From positions 1 to 8,220 of the forward strand of contig JADHUD010000100.1 in assembly GCA_016784705.1 (NCBI GenBank): DNA of 8,220 nucleotides, in the 5' to 3' direction. The stretch is from Spirochaetia bacterium. Lineage in GTDB: Bacteria; Spirochaetota; Spirochaetia; JABMQR01. This document shows positions 1-5,101 of the stretch, piece after piece. Both the position numbers and the translations under genes were made by a program. The notes beneath the pieces are model-generated. The model was not told where the DNA came from. It saw only the letters and a list, made by a program, of their open reading frames with translations, and searched no databases. How positions within the stretch are numbered: the stretch's first letter is position 1; the number at the start of each line of letters is the position of its first letter.

Positions 1-447
1 ATCAGTCTCAATATTGACGCCTGTCCTTCCCTGAATGTTATAGACTATACAGGGAATAGTCAGGGCGTCTGCTATAGCTTTAAAATGAAGATAGAGACCT
101 TTCTGTGTTGGTTTGTTATAGTAGGGATTAACCAGCAGCACTGCATCCACCCCTGCTTCCTGAGCGTGTAAGGATAACCGTACTGCTTCAGAAGTTGCAT
201 TACTTCCAGTGCCGGCAATTACGGGAACTTTACCCTGCGCAAACTTTACAGCCATTTCAATAACACGGTCATGCTCATCATGTGACAAAGTTGGGCTCTC
301 GCCTGTAGTTCCACAGGGAACCAAACCGTCCACTCCCTGTGATATTTGATAATCAATTATACGCTCAAATGCTGCTTCATCAACTTCTCCACTCTTTGTA
401 AATGGTGTTATTAAGGCAGTAAATACTCCCCTGAAATCTCTTTTCAT
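1..447 (-). CDS. dapA: 4-hydroxy-tetrahydrodipicolinate synthase, N-terminal half (cut by window start)
   Basis: DapA condenses pyruvate with aspartate-4-semialdehyde to give 4-hydroxy-tetrahydrodipicolinate, the first committed step to diaminopimelate and lysine. It is a cytosolic TIM-barrel Schiff-base aldolase. The visible 149 residues are about half of the usual 290 or so. They contain the CGTTGESPTLS active-site loop (Thr47/Thr48), the NPYYNKP strand (107-113), and YNIQGRTG with Tyr136, the proton-relay tyrosine, and Arg141. The Schiff-base lysine lies beyond the window. Family members usually read YNxPxRTG, so Gln138 is a small departure. The ATG at 447 is preceded by AGGAG 7 nt upstream; an adjacent in-frame GTG (448-450) is a less likely start. 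The gene follows dapB by 42 nt on the same strand and is probably co-transcribed with it. Identification is firm from the motifs and the neighbour. Confidence 0.96.
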   Translation of the reverse strand, partial: MKRDFRGVFTALITPFTKSGEVDEAAFERIIDYQISQGVDGLVPCGTTGESPTLSHDEHDRVIEMAVKFAQGKVPVIAGTGSNATSEAVRLSLHAQEAGVDAVLLVNPYYNKPTQKGLYLHFKAIADALTIPCIVYNIQGRTGVNIETD

Positions 448-462
448 CACTCTTCTCCTATC

Positions 463-498
463 TTTTATACAGATTTTTATACAGATTTTTTATACAGA
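463..498. repeat. Three-copy short tandem repeat at the dapB-dapA junction
   Basis: The plus strand reads ATACAGA three times (467-473, 479-485, 492-498), each preceded by a T run that grows from 4 to 5 to 6. On the coding (minus) strand this is TCTGTAT plus an A run, three times. The first coding-strand copy carries the last two codons and the TAA stop of dapB (490-492); the other two fill the spacer before the dapA ribosome binding site. It looks like local duplication of the dapB 3' end. Confidence 0.85.
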
Positions 499-1248
499 GG
501 CAATAATAGTTTTCATCATATCATCAATCGAAAAGAAACCAGTTTTTCCCTGCATCCATTCAGCCGCTTTTACTGCACCTAAAGCAAATCCATTACGGTT
601 TCTTGCTCTGTGTGTGATTTCTATCGTATCGTCTTCACTATCAAATAAAATAGTATGTGTTCCCGGAATTGAGCCTCCTCTGGTAGAAGAGACATGCAGT
701 TCACCTGGTGCTATCTTCCGGGAAAGCGAATCTGTTACAATCTCCCCTTTCCTTTCAATCTCTTCAATAAGTATTGAGCTTAGCATCTCCGCAGTTCCTG
801 AAGGACTATCCACTTTCCCGGAGTGGTGAAATTCATGAATCATTGCGTCATACTCGGGGAAATAATTCATTATTTTCCCGGCAGTCCTAATTAGATGAAA
901 CAGTATATTTACCCCAAGTGAAAAATTACCTGACCAAAGAAGCCCGGTCCCTGCTTCTACGACAATCTTTTCTGCAGCACCAGCAGCTTCATACCATCCT
1001 GTTGTTCCTATGACAGCATTTACTCCGGCACGTGAAATAATTTCAATGTTGTTCAGAGCTGAGGAGGGTATGGAAAAGTCGATTACCAAATCAGCATCAC
1101 CTATAGATTGATCAGAAAGTACCCGGCTGGTGACTTCCGGCAGATCTACATTAGGATCTATGACAGAAGTGACAGCATGCCCCCGTTCCAGAGCACATTT
1201 TCTTATAAGCCTGCCCATTCTTCCGTAACCATTTATTGCTATATTCAC
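490..1248 (-). CDS. dapB: 4-hydroxy-tetrahydrodipicolinate reductase
   Basis: DapB reduces the DapA product to tetrahydrodipicolinate using NAD(P)H, the second step of the diaminopimelate branch, in the cytosol. From the chosen start the protein has 252 residues, slightly shorter than E. coli DapB (273). The Rossmann fold starts with NGYGRMGR (6-13), followed by DLVIDFS (53-59), GTTGW (81-85) and SGNFSLGVN (106-114). The catalytic and substrate-binding block is HEFHHSGKVDSPSGTA (138-153), with His141 and Lys145 matching the E. coli His159/Lys163 pair. An RGGSIPGTH stretch follows. Asp31 at the end of the second beta strand may favour NADH over NADPH, which is inference. The reading frame is open up to a TTG at 1266, but GTG at 1248 is preferred because GAGGAG (1256-1261) lies exactly 7 nt upstream of it. 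The stop codon lies in a small tandem repeat leading into dapA. Confidence 0.96.
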   Translation of the reverse strand: MNIAINGYGRMGRLIRKCALERGHAVTSVIDPNVDLPEVTSRVLSDQSIGDADLVIDFSIPSSALNNIEIISRAGVNAVIGTTGWYEAAGAAEKIVVEAGTGLLWSGNFSLGVNILFHLIRTAGKIMNYFPEYDAMIHEFHHSGKVDSPSGTAEMLSSILIEEIERKGEIVTDSLSRKIAPGELHVSSTRGGSIPGTHTILFDSEDDTIEITHRARNRNGFALGAVKAAEWMQGKTGFFSIDDMMKTIIASV

Positions 1249-1330
1249 AAATTCACTCCTCAACAAACATCAATTATGTATGAAGCTATTTTAAAACTCA
1301 TTGTTTTGATATTGTCTAGCATGTGTAAAC

Positions 1331-1359
1331 ATATTAAAATAAATATAACATTTTGTCCA
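1331..1359 (-). promoter_or_regulatory. Candidate sigma70-type promoter of dapB-dapA
   Basis: On the minus strand a TGGACA -35 (1354-1359) is separated by 17 nt from a TAATAT -10 (1331-1336). Transcription would start near 1324, leaving a leader of about 75 nt before the GTG at 1248. The match is moderate (5 of 6 and 4 of 6) in AT-rich DNA, so other starts are possible. The leader is too short for a lysine riboswitch and none was recognised. Confidence 0.45.
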
Positions 1360-1360
1360 G

Positions 1361-1381
1361 ATAATAACAGTTTGTTATTAT
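1361..1381. promoter_or_regulatory. Perfect 9-bp inverted repeat, possible operator between dapB and the ferredoxin gene
   Basis: ATAATAACA (1361-1369) and TGTTATTAT (1373-1381) are perfect inverted repeats around a 3-nt centre GTT. The palindrome abuts the upstream side of the candidate dapB -35 (1354-1359) and lies about 60 bp upstream of the ferredoxin -35. A dimeric regulator site acting on one or both divergent promoters is plausible. AT-rich intergenic DNA also yields such palindromes by chance. Confidence 0.45.
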
Positions 1382-1439
1382 AAAAACATACAGCTCAACT
1401 TTTATGAACGATAATATACTGATTCCCACTTACTCTTTC

Positions 1440-1469
1440 TTGACTCGCTGTCGGCTTGGGGTATATAGT
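1440..1469 (+). promoter_or_regulatory. Sigma70-type promoter of the ferredoxin gene
   Basis: TTGACT (1440-1445) is followed after 16 nt by TATATA (1462-1467); TATAGT (1464-1469) with an 18-nt spacer is an alternative reading of the -10. Transcription would begin near 1474-1476, giving a short leader of about 30 nt that contains the AAGGAG ribosome binding site at 1492-1497. Confidence 0.7.
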
Positions 1470-1503
1470 CTTCACATAAATTTTATTTTTCAAGGAGACC
1501 CTC

Positions 1504-1671
1504 ATGGCTCACATAATTACTGATGAATGTCTTGCCTGCGGCAGCTGCCTCCCGGAATGTCCCGTTGAAGCAATCTCTGAAGGCGACATCTATGTCATTG
1601 ACGCAGATCTTTGTACTGATTGCGGTGCATGTGTTGATTCATGTCCGACCGAAGCAATTATTGCCGGTTAA
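1504..1671 (+). CDS. 2[4Fe-4S] ferredoxin, clostridial type
   Basis: This is a 55-residue cytosolic electron carrier with two [4Fe-4S] clusters. Both cluster motifs are intact: CxxCxxCxxxCP at Cys9, 12, 15, 19 and again at Cys37, 40, 43, 47. Each cluster takes three cysteines from one motif and the fourth from the other. Length, pseudo-twofold symmetry and acidic composition match the classical low-potential bacterial ferredoxins used by pyruvate:ferredoxin oxidoreductase and [FeFe]-hydrogenases. AAGGAG (1492-1497) lies 6 nt before the ATG. The gene is monocistronic, with its own strong promoter upstream and an intrinsic terminator downstream, which suggests high constitutive expression. It supports a fermentative or anaerobic lifestyle. 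The specific redox partner cannot be told from the window. Confidence 0.95.
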   Translation: MAHIITDECLACGSCLPECPVEAISEGDIYVIDADLCTDCGACVDSCPTEAIIAG

Positions 1672-1692
1672 GACGCACTGATCATAACCTAT

Positions 1693-1714
1693 GATTATAT
1701 AAGAATATATAATC
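1693..1714. repeat. AT-rich perfect inverted repeat in the ferredoxin 3' untranslated region
   Basis: GATTATAT (1693-1700) and ATATAATC (1707-1714) form a perfect 8-bp stem around AAGAAT. It lies between the ferredoxin stop codon and the intrinsic terminator, so the mRNA could end in two consecutive hairpins. The stem is weak in energy, and its role is unknown. Confidence 0.5.
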
Positions 1715-1718
1715 CTTT

Positions 1719-1763
1719 AAAAAAAGGCTGTTACAGAGAATGAATCTGAAACAGCCTTTTTTT
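1719..1763 (+). terminator. Intrinsic terminator after the ferredoxin gene
   Basis: GGCTGTT (1726-1732) pairs with AACAGCC (1750-1756), extended inward after one A-A mismatch by CAGA/TCTG. The stem is flanked by seven A (1719-1725) and seven T (1757-1763). The T run directly after the stem ends ferredoxin transcription on the plus strand. The matching A run makes it able to act in both directions, though no minus-strand gene ends here. Confidence 0.9.
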
Positions 1764-1796
1764 AATTTTGGAATTGTCTCAATTTACAGGGCAATA

Positions 1797-1825
1797 CCTT
1801 GATTGCATACACTAAAAAGTATAAT
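1797..1825 (+). promoter_or_regulatory. Promoter of xseA with TATAAT directly before the start codon
   Basis: A perfect TATAAT (1820-1825) lies 8 nt before the GTG at 1834. The -35 is poorer: CTTGAT (1798-1803, 16-nt spacer) or TTGATT (1799-1804, 15-nt spacer). Transcription starting 7-9 nt after the -10 would begin at or next to the start codon. No Shine-Dalgarno sequence is present. Confidence 0.6.
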
Positions 1826-1833
1826 CTTGTTTC

Positions 1834-3087
1834 GTGAATATGAACTTTGAAAACAGATTCAACCAATCAACAAACCAATCCAAACCGGACACATCTATAA
1901 TTTTTTCTGTTGCAGAAATCAGCTCACTCATTAAAGACATACTTGAGAACTCGTTCATGAACATATCCATTGAGGGTGAGCTTTCAAATTTCAGACCGGC
2001 AAGCTCAGGTCACTGGTACTTTACACTTAAAGATGATCAGGCAGCCATATCAGCTGTTATGTTCAGAAACAGGCAATCAGGACTCAATTTCATTCCAAAA
2101 GATGGTAAAAAAGTTGTGGTTACCGGTGCTGTTTCAGTTTATGAAAAACGCGGCACTTACCAAATCATCTGCACTTCTATGAGAGCAGCAGGGGAAGGTG
2201 ATATTCTTGCTCTGCTTGAAAAGCGGAAGCAGAAGCTTGCTGCTGAAGGTTTGTTTGATAGTGACAGAAAACAGAAGCTGCCTCTTTTTCCGGAAAAAAT
2301 AGTAGTTATAACATCTCCGACCGGAGCTGCATTGCGTGATATTCTTCAGGTGTTAAAACGCCGCAATTCAGGTTCTGCTGTCAGAATACTACCTGCAGCT
2401 GTGCAGGGTGAAAAAGCAGCCGAGACCTTATCTTTGCAAGTGCAGCTTGCAAACAGGTACAACCTTGGTGATGTTATTATATTGGGCAGAGGCGGAGGAT
2501 CTCTTGAGGATCTTCTGCCTTTTTCAGATGAAAATCTGGTCAGAACTGTTGCTGCTTCAAAGATTCCTGTTATCTCTGCTGTAGGACATGAAATAGATTG
2601 GGCTCTTACCGATTTCGCTGCTGATTCACGAGCCCCTACTCCCTCAGCAGCTGCAGAACTGGTTTCAGCACAAACTCTTGACTTACTGCATAAAATCCAC
2701 TCCGTGAAAGAGTTTCTTATAAGTATCGTAACCGGAAGAGTTTCGCATATCAGGCTGCTGCTTGGGCAATTCACTGCAGATAGGCTTCAGGAGAACTTCA
2801 ACCGTTTGCTGGAACCATTGAATTTAAGAATTGATGATGAGAAACATATGCTCTTCCGCACTATGTCAGATATCTTGTTGGAAAAACAACACAAATTAGC
2901 ACTGCAGAGAAATTCACTTGAGGCAAATTCTCCTCTCGCAATTCTTGCACGGGGATATGCTGTAGTCTCAGATAGTATAACAGGAAAACCGCTGCTTGAA
3001 AGCAGAAATACTGAACCTGGTGCAAAATTACATATTAACCTGTATAAAGGCAGTCTCAACGCGGATGTGGAGGAGATAACATCATGA
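1834..3087 (+). CDS. xseA: Exodeoxyribonuclease VII large subunit
   Basis: XseA is the catalytic subunit of exonuclease VII, which degrades single-stranded DNA from both ends into oligonucleotides and acts in mismatch repair and damage processing in the cytosol. The 417 residues show an N-terminal OB-fold DNA-binding domain (about 22-117, with ISIEGELSNFRPASSGHWYF), then the catalytic domain. Residues equivalent to those required in E. coli are present: Asp169 in SPTGAALRDI, Arg219 in GRGGGSLEDL, and His252/Asp255 in VGHEID, followed by SRAPTPSAAAEL. A helical region (about 275-365) and the C-terminal SPLAILARGYAVV motif complete it. Start is GTG at 1834 or the in-frame ATG at 1840; neither has a Shine-Dalgarno sequence. 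GTG is kept because the TATAAT at 1820-1825 would place the transcript 5' end there. The stop overlaps the xseB start by 4 nt (ATGA), implying translational coupling. Confidence 0.96.
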   Translation: MNMNFENRFNQSTNQSKPDTSIIFSVAEISSLIKDILENSFMNISIEGELSNFRPASSGHWYFTLKDDQAAISAVMFRNRQSGLNFIPKDGKKVVVTGAVSVYEKRGTYQIICTSMRAAGEGDILALLEKRKQKLAAEGLFDSDRKQKLPLFPEKIVVITSPTGAALRDILQVLKRRNSGSAVRILPAAVQGEKAAETLSLQVQLANRYNLGDVIILGRGGGSLEDLLPFSDENLVRTVAASKIPVISAVGHEIDWALTDFAADSRAPTPSAAAELVSAQTLDLLHKIHSVKEFLISIVTGRVSHIRLLLGQFTADRLQENFNRLLEPLNLRIDDEKHMLFRTMSDILLEKQHKLALQRNSLEANSPLAILARGYAVVSDSITGKPLLESRNTEPGAKLHINLYKGSLNADVEEITS

Positions 3088-3320
3088 AAGATTTTGAACA
3101 GAGTCTCACAAGACTGGAAGAGATAAATGAGCGTATTAAAGATGCAGGATTACCCCTTGAGCAATCAATAGCATTGTTTGAGGAGGGGTTAAAAATTGCA
3201 AAGAGGCTTGAAACTGATTTAAAAAAAGTTGAACAAAAGGTAGAGATTCTCATCAAAACAGAAGATTCTCCTGAATCCGACTCAGGAAAGGAGCCGGAAT
3301 TCGGTTTGTTCTCCGAATAA
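3084..3320 (+). CDS. xseB: Exodeoxyribonuclease VII small subunit
   Basis: XseB is the small helical subunit that binds XseA in several copies to form active exonuclease VII. The 78 residues carry the family core (about 4-64): a coiled-coil-forming helical hairpin with LEEINERI, a LPLEQSIALFEEGLK turn and second helix, and KVEQKVEIL near the end. The tail from about residue 65 is short, acidic and serine-rich, as in many orthologues. GGAGGAG (3069-3075) lies 8 nt before the ATG, inside the end of xseA. The ATGA overlap with xseA fits a two-gene operon making the subunits in coupled fashion. The gene ends 51 nt before the convergent DUF192 gene, and no clear terminator lies between them. Confidence 0.95.
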   Translation: MKDFEQSLTRLEEINERIKDAGLPLEQSIALFEEGLKIAKRLETDLKKVEQKVEILIKTEDSPESDSGKEPEFGLFSE

Positions 3321-3371
3321 CAACCAGAATGAATCAGCATTTAGAGGGCTCACATTTGTGTTCTTTTGTGA

Positions 3372-3869
3372 TCACGGAGAAATATCCAGAATATCCCCGA
3401 CTCGTACTCCAGCTTTTTCGAAAGCTCCCATAGGTAATTCAAGGGCATATCTAACCGGAACTGCCGATTGAACTGAATAACTACTATTCGGATACATATC
3501 CTGAATTGAAACAATCTTTCCATTCTCAAGAAGAAACGCAATTGATAAAAGCAGATTTGTATCCTTCATCCAGAAATAGAGCTCTCTATCAGAATCATAC
3601 ACAAAAAGCATACCGCCGTTTTCAGGAAGATCTTTTCTGCCGCTGAGTCCTTTGAGCTGTATATCAACCGTATCTGCAACTTCTACAATATACTGGTATT
3701 CACCCAGCATAAGTTCAAGAGTTTTGATCTGCGGCCTGTCAACATCAACTGAAAATTCAGGTTTCTCTAAATCATTTGTAATGCAAGAGACAAACATCCC
3801 TGTACAAACTAATACGGCAAAAGCAATATTGATGCTTATGCCTGCTGCATGATGTTTTTTCAGCTTCAT
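3372..3869 (-). CDS. DUF192 family lipoprotein
   Basis: DUF192 proteins are small beta-rich proteins of unknown biochemical function, usually secreted or membrane-anchored. From the ATG at 3869 the protein has 165 residues. A basic N-terminus (MKLKKHH) and a hydrophobic stretch (about 11-27) end in FVSC, giving a predicted lipidated Cys29 with a relaxed lipobox (Phe at -3). The DUF192 domain fills about 45-165. It shows GLSGRKDLPENGGMLFVYD (74-92), FWMKDTNLLLSIAFL (99-113), GKIVSI (117-122), and RYALELPMGAF with a late GVRVGDIL. The frame stays open to a TTG at 3878 overlapping the preceding gene, but ATG is preferred as it starts 1 nt after the aminopeptidase TAG. The Shine-Dalgarno match is weak (GGAAAA), so translation probably depends on coupling with that gene. 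The functional link between the two is unknown. Confidence 0.88.
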   Translation of the reverse strand: MKLKKHHAAGISINIAFAVLVCTGMFVSCITNDLEKPEFSVDVDRPQIKTLELMLGEYQYIVEVADTVDIQLKGLSGRKDLPENGGMLFVYDSDRELYFWMKDTNLLLSIAFLLENGKIVSIQDMYPNSSYSVQSAVPVRYALELPMGAFEKAGVRVGDILDISP

Positions 3870-3870
3870 G

Positions 3871-4989
3871 CTATTCAAGGTTTTCCGGGTTCAAGGCTGT
3901 AAAAGCTTCGTGTACAAATACACCATCTTTTCTAACCAGCTCGTCATCAATCCAGATCTCCCCACCACCGTATGCAGGAGTCTGTATAACAACCAGATCC
4001 CAATGAACAGCACTTCTGTTCCCATTATCACAATCCTCATACGCATTGCCGGGGGTAAAATGAAATGATCCCATTATTTTTTCATCAAACAGTGTGTTAT
4101 CCATCGGAAATGTTATTTTAGGATTGCAGCCCAGTGCAAATTCGCCAATAAACCGGGATCCCTGATCTATATCAAGAATGGCTTCAAGTTTTCCGGTATT
4201 ATTTGCTGCTGCCTTGATTATTTTACCTCTGGAAAACTCAAAACTTACCTGCGTAAAGGTAAAACCCTGATAGGTAGAGGGAGTATTATAGGTTATCACA
4301 CCTTCAACACTATCTTTTACCGGACAGGAATATATTTCACCATCAGGAATATTCATCCTGCCATCGCAGGGTATTGCCGGCATACCTTTTATGGAAAAAC
4401 TTAAATCTGTACCTGCTCCCGTTATTCTGACTTTATCAGCTTTCTGTAAAAACTCAACAGCCGGCTCCATTGCCTTAGCCATGAGATTATAATCAACTTC
4501 TGTTGTAACCCTATAGTAATAATTCTCAAACTCTATGGTAGACATACCAGCTGCATACGCCATAAGTTCTGTGGGGTACCGGAGCACTACCCATCTGGTA
4601 TGCGGTATCCGCTGCTCTCCGTGAACCGGTTTATAATATTCACGCATATATAGCGCATTATTCTCTTCAGGCAAATCTGCAGTCTCCCGGCTGTTAGCCG
4701 GTCCGCGAACCCCAATAAAAGTATCCATCTGCTTCATACGGAACAGATCACAATCTTTAAAGACCGCAAGGCTCTCTCTGGAAGCCCCCGCAATGACAGC
4801 CCGTTCCAACCGTATTGAAGAGATATTTACAAGCGGATATCCACCGGCTGCATAGACCGCCTGTACCAGCTCCTCAACAAACTCAAGCGGGACATCTACA
4901 GCGTTTATGAGGCAGCTCTCCCCTTTTTTCAATTTGACTGAGAAATTCACCAGCAGATCGGCAAGTTTTTTATCGCGTATATCTCTCAT
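3871..4989 (-). CDS. M29 family metallo-aminopeptidase
   Basis: M29 enzymes (AmpS/AmpT/PepS type) are cytosolic dimeric aminopeptidases with a two-metal (Zn or Co) centre, removing N-terminal residues from peptides. The 372 residues are slightly short of the usual 400 or so. The metal-binding set can be placed by motif: Glu218 (PDGEIY), Glu283 (FIGEFALG), His310 (GSFHF), Tyr317, and His329/Asp331 in SAVHWDL. Their spacing (65, 27, 7, 12, 2) closely follows the Thermus enzyme pattern as I recall it. The N-terminal region (KLADLLVNFSVKLKKGE, then an alternating alpha/beta domain to about residue 100) is typical. GGAG lies 9 nt before the ATG. The gene is upstream of the DUF192 lipoprotein gene with only 1 nt between them, and diverges from the CBS/ATPase operon. 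Substrate preference cannot be read from the sequence. Confidence 0.92.
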   Translation of the reverse strand: MRDIRDKKLADLLVNFSVKLKKGESCLINAVDVPLEFVEELVQAVYAAGGYPLVNISSIRLERAVIAGASRESLAVFKDCDLFRMKQMDTFIGVRGPANSRETADLPEENNALYMREYYKPVHGEQRIPHTRWVVLRYPTELMAYAAGMSTIEFENYYYRVTTEVDYNLMAKAMEPAVEFLQKADKVRITGAGTDLSFSIKGMPAIPCDGRMNIPDGEIYSCPVKDSVEGVITYNTPSTYQGFTFTQVSFEFSRGKIIKAAANNTGKLEAILDIDQGSRFIGEFALGCNPKITFPMDNTLFDEKIMGSFHFTPGNAYEDCDNGNRSAVHWDLVVIQTPAYGGGEIWIDDELVRKDGVFVHEAFTALNPENLE

Positions 4990-5046
4990 ATTTCAACTCC
5001 GTTATCAGGTGTCTAAATAAATTATTAAATAATACTATATGAATTC

Positions 5047-5052
5047 ATTATA
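5047..5052 (-). promoter_or_regulatory. Candidate -10 element for the aminopeptidase-DUF192 unit
   Basis: The minus strand reads TATAAT at 5052-5047, which would start transcription near 5040 and leave a leader of about 50 nt containing the GGAG site. The -35 is poor (TGAAGA, 5069-5074, 16-nt spacer) and overlaps the -35 of the divergent operon. The DNA here is very AT-rich and includes ATGAATTCAT (5039-5048), a perfect 10-bp palindrome, so this call is tentative. Confidence 0.35.
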
Positions 5053-5060
5053 TATGTCAC

Positions 5061-5073
5061 GAAGATTGTCTTC
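5061..5073. promoter_or_regulatory. Inverted repeat GAAGA-TTG-TCTTC in the divergent promoter region
   Basis: Perfect 5-bp arms around a 3-nt centre cover the -35 (TTGTCT, 5066-5071) of the plus-strand operon and overlap the weak -35 of the minus-strand unit. A repressor bound here would block both promoters. The arms are short, so chance is a fair alternative. Confidence 0.35.
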
Positions 5074-5094
5074 AGCCGGATAAAAGTTTATAAT
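5066..5094 (+). promoter_or_regulatory. Sigma70-type promoter of the CBS/ATPase-DRTGG-PHP operon, predicted leaderless
   Basis: TTGTCT (5066-5071), a 17-nt spacer and a perfect TATAAT (5089-5094) make the best promoter of the window. The ATG at 5102 begins 8 nt after the last base of the -10, exactly where transcription is expected to begin. No Shine-Dalgarno sequence precedes it, so the mRNA would start at or within 1-2 nt of the start codon. Confidence 0.75.
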
Positions 5095-5101
5095 CAGAAC
5101 C

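Noticed and set aside
614..829. Plus-strand open frame opposite dapB
   Set aside because: It is the antisense shadow of a well-supported gene, has no ribosome binding site or recognisable family, and its composition mirrors dapB codons.
1249..1266. TTG at 1266 as the dapB start
   Set aside because: The GAGGAG ribosome binding site lies between this TTG and the GTG at 1248 with ideal spacing for the GTG, and the homology starts at the GTG.
1249..1330. Possible lysine riboswitch upstream of dapB
   Set aside because: The predicted leader is only about 75 nt. Lysine riboswitches are much longer, and no conserved core or terminator is seen.
1108..1383. Plus-strand open frame spanning the dapB 5' end and the intergenic region
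   Set aside because: The first half is antisense to dapB and the second half is AT-rich promoter DNA. The predicted peptide shows no domain.
2346..2774. Minus-strand open frame inside xseA
   Set aside because: It is antisense to the conserved catalytic region of XseA and has a serine/cysteine/arginine-rich composition typical of shadow frames.
3321..3375. Bidirectional terminator between xseB and the DUF192 gene, and the GTGATCAC palindrome as a CRP-like site
   Set aside because: Only very short stems (CACA/TGTG) without a T run were found. GTGATCAC lacks the spaced TGTGA/TCACA arms and overlaps the DUF192 stop codon.
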